Shown one piece after another: positions 10,901 to 22,416 of a DNA stretch of 64,000 nt. The stretch lies in the NCBI RefSeq assembly GCF_932526225.1, contig NC_064047.1:11080494-11144493 (forward strand), read 5' to 3'. Made by a program: the position numbers and the translations under genes. Within the stretch, counting starts at the first letter, position 1. The number at the start of each line of letters is the position of its first letter. This DNA comes from Nematostella vectensis. Its lineage: Eukaryota > Cnidaria > Anthozoa > Actiniaria > Edwardsiidae. The notes beneath the pieces were generated by a model that was not told the DNA's origin, made no database searches, and saw nothing but the letters and a program-made list of their open reading frames with translations.

Positions 10901-13900
10901 ACGTGATAGTCCGATTAAGTCACGTGACAGTCAGTCTAAAGTAAGCGAAAGCTCCTCGCCTCGGTCCAAAATAGGAAGTGATTCCCCTTCCCCTAGGGTT
11001 AAACGTGACTTATTTTCGAGACTTACTTCCGGTAACGTACGTGACATATTCCCAACTATCAATCACGAAGCAGAATCACACGTAACGCAGGCAGAGACTG
11101 TAACGCAAGCAACTTTATCGTGCGAAAGCGACACCTCTTGCAGCGTGACTTCTAGTGTCTCTGGTTCTAACATGGATGGGTGTGACGTGACACGTAACGA
11201 AAGGGCCGAATGCGTGACGCCTGAGCCGGACTCTAAAGTGCGTGACATGATTCATCATCATGGCGAGATGGAAAGTCACATCAATATGCTTGGTAAACAC
11301 AGCGAGAAACAGCGTTACACACTTGAACAGCATCAAAAGCTCCTTTCCTTGGAACGCGCGGAGAGAACACGAAACATGGAGACCATCCAAGGCCTGAGCA
11401 CAACACTAGCAGATCGCGAACAGCAGATTGCTCGAATGCGTGACGAGATCGCGTTACTTGGTCGCGAGGTCGAGCGACACAGGGATACCGTAGCATCACT
11501 TCAGCAGGATTTGAGGCAGGAGCGTGAGACGTCGTCAAGGTTACGAAAGGTGCACAGCGAGTTGACGCATGCGCGTAGGGCTCTTGATGAAGAGCGTGTG
11601 CTACGGAGCGTGCGCGATCAACAAGTCCAGGAGAAAGACCAGCGATTGGGTGAACTGCAGAGGGTGATCAGCGAGGAGGCGAGGGTACGCGGGAATCTAG
11701 AATCGGAGTTGAGGAATGTACGGAGTGCGTGTCTGCAGCATATGGATGAGCTAGAGAATCAGAGATTGTTCCGGCAGACGCAAGACCAGCAGATCCAGGG
11801 ACGAGAGGACAGAATAGCAGCGAGTGAGCGCCGGTACCAGGACCAGCTAGCAGCGCGGTTGCGCCTAGATGAGGACTTCAGGAGGTTACAGCTCGAGAAG
11901 GAGAGCGAGACTCGCGCCAAAGACGCCATACAAGCCGAGCTAATCCAGGAACGGGAACGCAGGAATAATGATCAAGCCAGTAGAGACGAGGAAAGGCAGA
12001 ACTACGATCGGCAGCTGCACGATCAAGAGTCGAGGATTCTGAGTATGGAGGTCGATTTAAGGGCAAAGGATGATAGCTTGGACGAGCTCAGACGGCGTGT
12101 AGGGGAAGCCCAAGCCATGCTCGCTCAAACCCAGGACGAGAGACGGCACGACCTCAGGTCCCTGGAGCCACGCAACTGGATTATCCCACGCGAGGAGGTG
12201 ACCGTGTCGGCCACGCCTTTAGGAACAGGTGCATGGGGATCGGTCAAAGTCGGGACCTTCCGTGGCTCCGAGGTAGCCGTGAAGCAGATTCATGAGCTCA
12301 TCCTCTCGCCACACAACAGAAGATTATTTGAGCGCGAGATGAGCATTGCCTCACGGTGTCGTCATCCCTGCCTACTGCAGTTCATCGGTGCGACCAACGA
12401 TGACGGGATACCTTTGTTTTTGACCGAGATCTTGGACTCGGACCTTCGCGCGGTGCTTTTCCAGCGTGCCTTGCACCAAGAGGAGATCATTAGCATAGGG
12501 CTGGACTGCGCACGCGCACTCAACTACCTTCACCTGAGCAAGCCTTTTCCCATCATTCATCGCGATATTAGTAGTTCGAACGTGTTGCTATGGAAGCGTC
12601 AAACGAGCTGGCGGGCGAAGCTGTCGGATTATGGTGCTGCAAATTTCATGCGCCAGTGCATGACGGTTAACCCAGGCGCTGGTATTTATGCTGCTCCGGA
12701 GGCCTCCACGTCACATCAGTCGCCGAAGGTGAGTACTTTTACGCCCTATCCACATTAAGCCTGCGCATTACCCAAGTTTCCCAAAGTGTGTTTTTAGTAA
12801 TAGGCCCTGTTCACACTAAGCCTGCGCATTACCCAAGTTGCCCAAAATGTGTTTTTAGTAGTAGGCCGTGTTCACACTAAGCCTGCGCAGTACCCAAGTT
12901 GCCCAAAGTGTGTTTTTAGTAACAGGCGCTGTCCACACTAAGCCTGCGCATTACCCAAGTTGCCCAAAGTGCGGTTCTAGTAGTAGGCCGTGTTCACACT
13001 AAGCCTGCGCATTACCCAAGTTGCCCAAAGTGTGCTTTTAGTAGTAGGCCGTGTTCACACTAAGCCTGCGCATTACCCAAGTTGCCCAAAGTGTGCTTTT
13101 AGTAGTAGGCCCTGTTCACACAGCCTGCGCATTACCCAAGTTGCCCAAAGTGTGCTTATAGTAGTAGGCCGTGTTCACACTAAGCCTGCGCATTACCCAA
13201 GTTGCCCAAAGTGTGCTTTTAGTAGTAGGCCCTGTTCACACAGCCTGCGCATTACCCAAGTTGCCCAAAGTGTGTTTTTAGTAGTAGGCCGTGTTCACAC
13301 TAAGCCTGCGCATTACCCAAGTTGCCCAAAGTGTGTTTGTAGTAGTAGGCCGTGTTTACACTAAGCCTCCACATCCCATTTTCCCGAGGTTAGCTTTTAG
13401 CATTAAGGCCGTGTTCACATGCTCGCATTACCCAAGTTGCCCAAGGTTATCCCTTTGCATTTATGCGCTGCTCAGAGCCTCCGTATCCCCCAGTGACCAA
13501 AGGTGAGCCTTAAGCAATCTTGTCAGCCCTTTCAGACAAGGTTTCGGCTTCCCACTAATCACCGCAGGCGAGCCCTTATAAGTATTTAAGCTATGTTCAC
13601 ACTTAACACCCCAGGCGAGCCCTTATAAGTATTTAAGCCCTGTTCACACTAAACTTCTGCATCACTCAAATCCCCCAAGGTGAGCCTAAAGCAATTCAGC
13701 CCTGTTCAGATAATGCTTGCACATCCCATCTGTTGCTCAAGTCTGCTTGTGTTTCGCAGGTTGACGTTTACAGCTTTGGTTTACTTCTCTGCGAAATGTC
13801 AATCCGAGAACTTCCGGTACCACAGCAAACCCGCGAGCAGGTCAGCCTTATTACAAACGGTGTGCTGCGTGAGCTGGTAATGAGATGCCTGAAGACAAGC

Positions 13901-14011
13901 CCTGAAGCGAGGCCGAGCATGAGCGAGATCATAACACTGCTAGAACAACAACAAAATGCCCTACGTGATCGCGGGCTCGTGCATGTTAATGGTAGATCCG
14001 CTACCTTATAA
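4949..14011 (+). CDS. Coiled-coil TKL protein kinase with N-terminal beta-rich domain
   Basis: Eleven exons, all phases consistent: 4949-5623, 6244-6483, 6702-6744, 6861-6913, 7410-7524, 8195-8274, 8574-8617, 9034-9344, 9915-9964, 10539-12728, 13760-14011; about 1350 residues. A 5' UTR acceptor lies at 4939. Residues 1-277 are Ser/Thr-rich with His-rich repeats. Residues 278-417 are beta-rich (KKAIYIVLHVGKVVIGG, VLVFTFCKCGAKEITNKLK) and weakly recall the PH-like part of SENP6/7, but no Ulp protease follows. Next come 24-bp repeats, SP/RD-rich linkers (RLRDM, RPRDSP) and a long Arg/Glu coiled coil (about 770-1075). The kinase domain spans about 1080-1340: GTGAWGSV loop, Lys1119 in VAVK, Asp1213 in HRDISSSN, DYG instead of DFG at 1234, and YAAPE. 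Catalytic residues are intact; by family it is TKL. The C-lobe is short. Exons 8 to 11 could be a separate gene, but phase continuity argues for one. Confidence 0.75.
7047..7165. repeat. Degraded repeat in kinase intron 4
   Basis: TGTTGTTGCGCGACC and then CTGAGAATTC, AATCCAT and CACTTGG match, in order, the element at 57926-58085. The right end here is decayed. Confidence 0.45.
9170..9313 (+). repeat. In-frame 24-bp coding repeat, six units
   Basis: Inside exon 8 of the kinase gene, six 24-bp units encode variants of ASSPVAGS (for example ASSPVAGS, TSSPVTGS, VSSQVAGS). The period is a multiple of three, so copy number could vary without breaking the frame. It is a low-complexity Ser/Gly/Pro linker. 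Confidence 0.9.
12700..13750 (+). repeat. 61-bp minisatellite spanning the exon 10 donor
   Basis: About 17 units of 57-61 bp fill intron 10 of the kinase gene. Central units read GCCTGCGCATTACCCAAGTT, GCCCAAAGTGTGCTTTTAGT, AGTAGGCCGTGTTCACACTA. The first unit overlaps the exon end itself: GGCCTCCACGTCACATCAGT then CGCCGAAG|GTGAGT. Downstream units keep the same order (for example GCCTCCGTATCCCCCAGTGA then CCAAAGGTGAGC near 13475-13506, and CCCCAAGGTGAGCC at 13673). So the unit is exon end, donor and intron start. Confidence 0.85.
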
Positions 14012-14153
14012 GGCGTTATGGAACGATTCCTTATAAAGATGTAATGTGGGTTTAGGAGACGAAGAAGGTTAAAAGTTAATACCTTTTTGATGTTTTAATC
14101 AGAGTAATGAAAGATTTGGGCTCAGACAGGTGCCACAAAATTATTTTAAAGAT

Positions 14154-14159
14154 AATAAA
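14154..14159 (+). terminator. Candidate poly(A) signal of the kinase gene
   Basis: AATAAA occurs 143 bases after the stop codon, at a typical distance. It is the first canonical hexamer downstream. Confidence 0.5.
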
Positions 14160-14449
14160 CGGCTAAGGAATGCAGACAAACGGTATAAATTACAGGTGGT
14201 ATTGATTACATTCTAAAGGCAAGAGGACAGTAAAGGATTACATACAAACGGCTATGAGTTATAGGTCTATATTCTAGGAAATATAACGGCAGGGGACTTC
14301 AAGCTATCGGTCAAAGGAATTGTAACGGACGAGTTGTTTGTTTTAGGCAGTGCTCTATGCGAGCAGGCCATTGTTGAACTGTAAGTCGTGCGTCCTCTTT
14401 TTATCCTAAAAGCCAAACAGGTTCTCTACCAGAGTCTGGTACTCAGGGT

Positions 14450-16617
14450 ACAACCCCCACACCCCAGCCTCAACTTTATACTCTAAACAACAGCCCTACT
14501 TTAACCCTATACCCCACTACAAACAACAACCCTATACCCCACTACAGACAACAACCCTATACCCCACTACAAACAACAACCCTCAACCCTATACCCCACT
14601 ACAGACAACAACCCTCAACACTATACCCCACTACAGACAACAACCCTCAACATATAACCAACTATAGACAACAACCCTATACCCCACTACAAACAACAAC
14701 CCTATACCCCACTACAAACAACAACCCTCAACCTTATACCCCACTACAGACAACAACCCTCAACATATACCCAACTACAGACAACAACCCTCAACCCTGT
14801 ACCCCACTACAGACAACAATCCTCAACACTATACCCCACTACAGACAACAACCCTCAACATATACCCAACTACAGACAACAACACTCAACCCTGTACCCC
14901 ACTACAGACAACAACCCTCAACACTATACCCCACTACAAGCAACAACCCTCAACACTATACCCCACTACAGACAACAACCCTCAACACTATACCCCACTA
15001 CAGACAACAACCCTCAACACTATACCCCACTACAAACAACAACCCTCAACACTATACCCCACTACAGACAACAACCCTCAACAGTATACCCCACTACAGA
15101 CAACAACCCTCAACACTATACCCCACTACAAACAACAACAACACTATACCCCACTACAAGCAACAACCCTCAACACTATACCCCACTACAGACAACAACC
15201 CTCAACACTATACCCCACTACAAACAACAACCCTCAACACTATACCCCACTACAGACAACAACCCTCAACACTATACCCCACTACAAGCAACAACCCTCA
15301 ACACTATACCCCACTACAAGCAACAACCCTCAACACTATACCCCACTACAGACAACAACCCTCAACCCTATACCCCACTACAGACAACAACCCTATACCC
15401 CACTACAAACAACAACCCTATACCCCACTACAGACAACAACCCTCAACACTATACCCCACTACAGACAACAACCCTCAACACTATACCCCACTACAGACA
15501 ACAACCCTCAACACTATACCCCACTACAGACAACAACCCTCAACACTATACCCCACTACAAACAACAACCCTATACCCCACTACAAACAACAACCCTATA
15601 CCCCACTACAGACAACAACCCTCAACACTATACCCCATTACAGGCAACAACCCTCAACACTATACCCCACAACAAACAACAACCCTCAACACTATACCCC
15701 ACTACAAACAACAACCCTCAACACTATACCCACTACAAACAACAACCCTCAACATATACCCAACTACAGACAACAACCCTCAACACTATACCCCACTACA
15801 AGCAACAACCCTCAACACTATACCCCACTACAGACAACAACCCTCAACACTATACCCCACTACAGACAACAACCCTCAACACTATACCCCACTACAGACA
15901 ACAACCCTCAACACTATACCCCACTACAAACAACAACCCTATACCCCACTACAAACAACAACCCTCAACACTATACCCCACTACAGACAACAACCCTCAA
16001 CACTATACCCAACTACAAGCAACAACCCTCAACACTATACCCCACTACAGACAACAACCCTCAACACTATACCCCACTACAGGCAACAACCCTCAACACT
16101 ATACCCCACTACAAACAACAACACCCAACAATATACCCCACTACAAACAACAACCCTATACCCCACTACAAACAACAACCCTCAACACTATACCCCACTA
16201 CAGACAACAACCCTCAACACTATACCCAACTACAAGCAACAACCCTCAACACTATACCCCACTACAAACAACAACCTTCAACACTATACCCCACTACAGA
16301 CAACAACCCTCAACACTATACCCCACTACAGACAACAACCCTCAACACTATACCCCACTACAAACAACAACCCTATACCCCACTACAAACAACAACCCCC
16401 AACAATATACCCAACTACAAGCAACAACCCTCAACACTATACCCCACTACAGACAACAACCCTCAACACTATACCCAACTACAAGCAACAACCCTCAACA
16501 CTATACCCCACTACAGACAACAACCCTCAACACTATACCCCACTACAGACAACAACCCTCAACACTATACCCCACTACAGACAACAACCCCCAACACTAT
16601 ACCCCACAACAAACAAC
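14450..16617. repeat. 2.2-kb satellite of 32- and 25-bp units
   Basis: Units alternate between a 32-bp form (ACAACAACCCTCAACACTAT then ACCCCACTACAG) and a 25-bp form that lacks TCAACAC. Roughly 65-70 units. The plus strand is almost free of G, so the minus strand carries regular GGGG and GGG runs. The array begins about 300 bases after the kinase gene poly(A) signal. No open frame crosses it. Confidence 0.95.
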
Positions 16618-17753
16618 GAACAACCAAAAGCCCCTTCCCCGAGTCTATAACCGCCTTCCGGCGAAACCACTTAAGTTGTCGGTGAATTAGTTATCAGAGA
16701 ATTCACATGATAACCATCAATGTCCAACGCCACACCTTATACAAAACTGAACTGAGGTAAACTTTCGCTTAAAGTAATTTCGATAAAACTGTTTCACTAA
16801 CAACTGCATTAAATGTCTGACACCATTGGAGGGCCAGAAAGTATATTTGTATAATTATCAATAAAAGTCCGTTGCAACATTTTTATCTGCTTTCGTTGTG
16901 TCTTTGCTTAGTCATTTCGGGTATTTTACCCTGCAAGAACAAGAACTATGTTTTAATAAGGAAACCTAGCGATAAAGAATACAAATCTTTAAGGTATTAA
17001 GGTATCAAGCCCACCAAGTCAAATAGACATTACGCTAAGCCTTAAAACACGAGTACTTGAGATCATTTTATACACGCATGGTCCAGGGGCGGTAAGGGTT
17101 ATTTTCGTGATCCGTGAACGGCCTTTTTTGTTTATCGTGAATCGTGAGAAATTGAAAATCGTGATCCGTGATTGCTTGTTTTGCCGTGATCAGCGTGAAT
17201 CGCGATCTATCCTCTTTAAAAATCGTGAATCGTGATTTATGCCTTTTAAACATCGTGAATTGTGATTTCCGAGTAAAGATTGTTTTTTTGTAGCCAGTTT
17301 ATCGTGAAACGTGATTTCCGATTTTTTAAACTCGTGAAGCGTGCAGGGAACCCCTTCCCCCCCTAACCGACCCTGATGGCCCCCCCTGATGGTCGAATTC
17401 ATCTAATGGATTTAGCAGAGTATTTATTTTCTGATATGACAAGTAGCTCATGGTGGTCGCTGGTTTGAAAAAAATATCCCAGACATCCTCCTCCACTCAA
17501 GACGTCCACTCAAAGTATGCACTCAGATTACATTTTGGTAATATCTTAAGTTGTTTTTTATATTTCCTCTTGAAACAGTAAATTATCATGCGTCAGGCCC
17601 AATGTGACTAGGATCGATGGAGCAGTCGTATTCTATCGGTAAGATATCTACCTAGTGAACAACAAATTCTAACGTATGACTTCAATCATCCCTTTCTCCT
17701 GCGCTCTCTGAACAGACATTGACGCACATAAGCATTACGTTGTGTGGGCAGTA
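16618..17753. other. Intergenic; irregular CGTGAATCGTGAT repeats
   Basis: No gene seen. Between about 17100 and 17345 the motif CGTGAATCGTGATT or close variants recurs about ten times at irregular spacing, followed by C-rich sequence ending GACCCTGATGG. The rest is unremarkable AT-rich DNA. Confidence 0.6.
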
Positions 17754-18182
17754 ATGGAGATTCCAAACATGAACACGATGTCATACATTTTTGTCAAACT
17801 TTTAGAACCTAGAACGATCGTGAGTGGTGTATCGAGATGATTTTGTGTAATGCTGCTTGACGAGCTGATAAATGTGCAGCTCGCACAATCACTATCATTA
17901 GTTGCGTATCAATTTTAGGTTTTCGTGTCTCATATCTTAAAATCTTTTTACATTTGTTGTAATAATGTTTGCCCACGTATACTTCAAAAGTTCAATAACT
18001 ATTGAACTTTCATTCGTTAGCTTCCCCTATATTTATCCCAAGGTTATCACCTCACCTGTAAGCACATACCATGTCTTCTGCCTAGGTGGCAATTGAAACG
18101 CCCTACAACGCCGACAGCCTGATTTGGCCTTTGACTACGATGGCCCACGGGGCTTGGCAACTCTTGTTTCTTTGCCGCCAAA

Positions 18183-18925
18183 AATGTATTTCTTCACGCA
18201 AACACTTTATTTCTTCAAGGTAAAACTTTTTTTCTTCAAGACAAAAGTAGTTCTCTTTTTAAGCGTTAGTGTGACATTTGTTCATCCTTCACGTAATTGC
18301 TCTTTTTGAAGCCTGGATTTGTTTTTATTTACGCCTATTTGCTTATTCATTTGATACCCATAATACCACTACGGGCTACGATGCATGGATTCTCCGAGTG
18401 CAACGACCTTCTCCACGCTCGCCGTGAACCTGGGCTGCCTGTGGTTGATACACGTTCATAGTCACACGTATCACACGTAGAAAAGAGGTATCAATTTCCC
18501 CCTAGGGGGGCCTTTCATGTCGAGCATGAACAAATTCTTCACTCCACGATCCGTGTCTTGGCTATATTTGTGATTAGAAACCCCCTTAACCCGTTCATAG
18601 TCACACGTATCACACGTAAAAAAGAGGTATCAATTTCCCCCTAGGGGGGCCTTTCATGTCGAGCATGAACAAATTCTTCACTCCACGATCCGTGTCTTGG
18701 CTATATTTGTGATTGGAAACCCCCTTAACCCTTAGCAAAAGTAAAACTCGAGGGAATTCGGGAAAAGCTTTGACCCTGCCTGAAATTCAAATGATTTAGA
18801 GCAGGTGCGTACCCAGGCTGGCATTCAGGTAAAGCATGAACAAATGTCCCACTCCAAGAAGAAATCAAGTTTTGTCTTGAAGAAAAATAGTTTTGCCGTG
18901 AAGAAATAATGTTTTGCTTGTAAGC
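18183..18925. mobile_element. Foldback-like inverted arms inside A1
   Basis: The left arm (18183-18250: ATTTCTTCACGCAAACAC, TTCAAGGTAAAAC, TTCTTCAAGACAAAA) is the reverse complement of the right arm (18860-18925: TTTTGTCTTGAAGAA, GTTTTGCCGTGAAGAAAT). Arms of about 65 bp lie some 610 bp apart and each contains internal TTCTTCA-type repeats, the structure of a foldback or subterminal-repeat element. The same pair occurs in A2 at 20443-20508 and 20990-21050. Confidence 0.65.
18453..18730 (+). repeat. 139-bp tandem duplication of a dispersed unit
   Basis: The unit beginning CGTTCATAGTCACACGTATC occurs at 18453 and 18592. It contains the palindromic CCCCTAGGGG and the run CACGATCCGTGTCTTGGC. Single relatives lie at about 20711, 25866 and 26758, so it is a five-copy family in this window. 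Confidence 0.85.
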
Positions 18926-19802
18926 AATTAAGGTTTAGCCTTGAAGGAAACAAGTTTTGCTGTAAGAAAACACAGTATATGACCCGTATGCCCTTTGCTA
19001 ATCATCGAGAAAAATTTAATTTTGCAATCTGCACTCGAACCTTTCAGCAAGATTCTTTTATGAGAAAGCCTGGCGTTTTAGGACAGTATTTTTGTTTTCA
19101 AACTCTGTAGAGTTTATCTTTTTAAAAATCGGATGAAATGATACAATTATAATCTCCTAATTGCGCTTACGGACTGGTTATTCCAGAATGAATTAGACAC
19201 AGCAACGGCTTTAAAGAGCCAAAGGGTAAATTGTTTTGATACTGATATTAAAATTCCTAACACTTAGCGCAGCCTTTTAGTATATTTTGAATTTGTTGAA
19301 AGAGAATTGGCTATTAAGATTCTTTTAACGCACGAGAAATAATAGTATTAGCTAGCCTTTGTGGTGAATGGTTTAGATTCAGTTGAGCCGGGGAAGTCGA
19401 GTTCCATCACACCGAAAGTTCACTTTCGTTCTTTTATTCTTCCTAGAAACTCGCATCTACAAGGCTAAATAAAGGTAGGCTCGTATATGATAAATAAAAC
19501 ACACGAAATTACAAATAGAATAATAGACAGGACTGTTTATTATTATTTTTTTATCTTAAGAGTTATTTATTAAGTAATATTTTTAATTTTATTTATTTTT
19601 AATCTTTAAAATCCTTCGAACACTCTTCTTTACAATCTCTAAATACGTTAATGAAAAGGCCAGTGTGAGAACTCCTCCGAAGCCGTTGGTGCGCCGCCTT
19701 CTTAACAACACAGGCCCAACAAGGGAACTCGGCCCCTCACATGTAATAGGATTTTTGTCTTATGATTCAGAATGCTAGGTTTCCAGAGGATCCTATCCAC
19801 TG

Positions 19803-20002
19803 TTGTTCCAGGCCCGTACCCAGGGAAGGGGGGGTGCAAGGGGTGCGAACGCAGAGCTCCCCCCCCAACTGCCGAAGGTCCACTTTCGGTTCCCGGGCGT
19901 GCTATTTGTAGACAAAACTTTAAAGCATAAGCCAGATCACTCTGGTATGTAGCCAAATCCGACAATAAATGTCCCGTGGAGATACTGCAAAGGCATTAAA
20001 AA
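19803..20002. other. Spacer between the A copies
   Basis: A 200-bp spacer with a G-rich stretch (CCCAGGGAAGGGGGGGTGCA) and, at 19930-19983, the inverted relative of the 4.5-kb repeat. It also carries the short palindrome-like CCGAAGGTCCACTTTCGG. Confidence 0.55.
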
Positions 20003-21920
20003 ATGGAGATTCTAAACATGAACACGATGTCATAAATTTTTGTCAAATGTCTAGAACCTAGAACGATCGTGAGTGGTGTATCGATATGATTTTGTGTAAT
20101 GCTGCTTGACGAGCTGATAAATGTGCAGCTCGCACAATCACTATCATTAGTTGCGTATCAATTTTAGGTTTTCGTGTCTCATATCTTAAAATCTTTTTAC
20201 ATTTGTTGTAATAATGTTTGCCCACGTATACTTCAAAAGTTCGATAACCTTAAAACAGATTATTTTAGTCATTCGTTAGCTTCCCCTATATTAATCCCAA
20301 GGTTATCACCTCACCTGTAAGCACATACCATGTCTTCTGCCTGGGTGGCAATTGAAACGCCCTACAACGCCGACAGCCTGATTTGGCCTTTGACTACGGT
20401 GGCCCACGGGGCTTGGCAACTCTTGTTTCTTTGCCGCCAAAAATGTATTTCTTCACGCAAACACTTTATTTCTTCAAGGTAAAACTTTTTTTCTTCAAGA
20501 CAAAACTTTAGTTGTCTTTTTTAAGCGTTAGTGTGACATTTGTTCATCCTTCAGGTAATTGCTCTTTTCGAAGCCTGGATTTGTTTTTATTTACGCCTAT
20601 TTGCTTATTCATTTGATACCCATAATACCACTACGGGCTACGATGCATGGATTCTCCGAGTGCAAAGACCTTCAACACGCTCGCCGTGAACCTGGGCTGC
20701 CTGTTGTTATACACGTTCACAGTCACACGTATCACACGTAGAAAAGAGGTATCAATTTCCCCCTAGGGGGGCCTTTCATGTCGAGCATGAACAAATTCTT
20801 CACTCCACGATCCGTGTCTTGGCTATATTTGTGATTAGAAACCCCCTTAACCCTTAGCAAAAGTAAAACTCGAGGGATTTCGGGAAAAGCTTTGACCCTG
20901 CCTGAAATTCAAATGATTTAGAGCAGGTGCGTAGCCAGGCTGGCATTCAGGTAAAGCATGAACAAATGTCCCACTCCACGAAGAAATCAAGTTTTGTCTT
21001 GAAGAAATATAGTTTTGCCGTGAAGAAATAATGTTTTGCTTGTAAGCAATTAAGGTTTAGCCTTGAAGGAAACAAGTTTTGCTGTAAGAAAACACAGTAT
21101 ATGACCCGTATGCCCTTTGCTAATCATCGAGAAAAATTTAATTTTGCAATCTGCACTCGAACCTTTCAGCAAGATTCTTTTTTGAGAAAGCCTGGCGTTT
21201 TAAGACAGTATTTTTGTTTTCAGTAGAGTTTATCTTTTTAAAAATCGGATGAAATGATGCAATTATAATATTCAAATTGCACTTACGGACTGGTTATTCC
21301 AGAATGAATTAGACACAGCAACGGCTTTAAAGAGCCAAAGGGTAAATTGTTTTGAAACTGATATTAAAATTCCTAACACTTAGCGCAGCCTTTAGTATAT
21401 TTTGAATTTGTTGAAAGAGAATTGGCTATTAAGATTCTTTTTACGCTTGAGAAATAATAGTATTAGCTAGCCTTTGTGGTGAATGGTTTAGATTCAGTTG
21501 AGCCGGGGAAGTGGAGTTCCATGCACACCGAAAGTTCACTTTCGTCTTTCTGTTCTTCCTAGAAACTCGCATCTACAAGGCTAAATAAGGTAGGTTCGGA
21601 TTATCACTATGATAAATAAATCACAGAACATACAAATAGAATAAATAGACAGGATTGTTTTTTTTTTAATCTTAAGAGTTATTTATTAAGTAGTGTTGTA
21701 GTTTTATTTCTTTTTAATCTTTAAAATTATTCGAACACTCTTCTTTACAATCTGTTTTTAAATCCGATAATGAAAAAGCCAGTGTGAGAACTCCTCCGAA
21801 GCCGTTGGTGCGCCGCCTTCTTAACAACACAGGCCCAACAAGGGAACTCGGCCCCTCACGTGTAATAGGTTTTTTTTTCAGGTTTCAGAATGGAAGGTTT
21901 CCAGAGGATCCTATCCACGG
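20003..21920 (+). repeat. Segmental duplication, copy A2
   Basis: Direct copy of 17754-19802, with one instead of two copies of the 139-bp unit. The foldback arms and the CGAAAGTTCACTTTCG palindrome are present in both. Confidence 0.9.
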
Positions 21921-22416
21921 TTTTTTTTTTAAACGAGAATCGAGCTCAAAAGCGGCTATTTTGTAATGTGTGACGAAAACCCGTGCCTTACGCTAGAACG
22001 AACCCACGAGGTAGCGGTGACGCCACAAAGACCCTTTCTTAACTTCAGCACGTTACTTTTCGTGATTCTAGCCTGTACTAAAATGATCCCAATAAAGCCT
22101 GGGGGCTTAACCTCCTTCTAACACCCTGTGAACATCCAATTGCGAGGTTTTTAATTACCATAAATGTCCATGGTACACTAATGCCGATGTGCTTTGCAAG
22201 TTGCAGAATACTTGCTTACTGCTTCGCTAAGCAACCACTCGCAGTGTTATCACTGTTATTTTCTGCGCAAAAGGGGTCGCTATTTTAATGATAGTCTGAA
22301 ATATCCTATATGAGTTGATTGATTAGTAATTGCGTGCGAAGTGTAAAGAAAATAGATAACAGTTTATAAGTAAGGCACGCAAGACTGAAACATGTCCTTC
22401 TCTCTGATAAATTGGC
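21921..22416. other. No gene seen
   Basis: About 0.5 kb of AT-rich sequence between duplicated blocks A2 and B1. Nothing recognisable. Confidence 0.4.

Larger units (their letters stand above)
17754..19802 (+). repeat. Segmental duplication, copy A1
   Basis: The block from ATGGAGATTCCAAACATGAA to CCAGAGGATCCTATCCAC recurs in the same orientation at 20003-21920, with only scattered substitutions and short indels. A1 is about 2.05 kb; its main extra length is a 139-bp internal tandem duplication. No gene is recognisable in either copy; the small open frames are not conserved between copies. Confidence 0.9.

Noticed and set aside
12990-13506. Open frames with repeated KPAHYPSCPKC / SLRITQVAQSV
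   Set aside because: Produced by the 61-bp minisatellite in kinase intron 10.
14450-16617. Regular repeats as a CRISPR array
   Set aside because: No distinct spacers between repeats, the genome is eukaryotic, and the units are contiguous satellite monomers.
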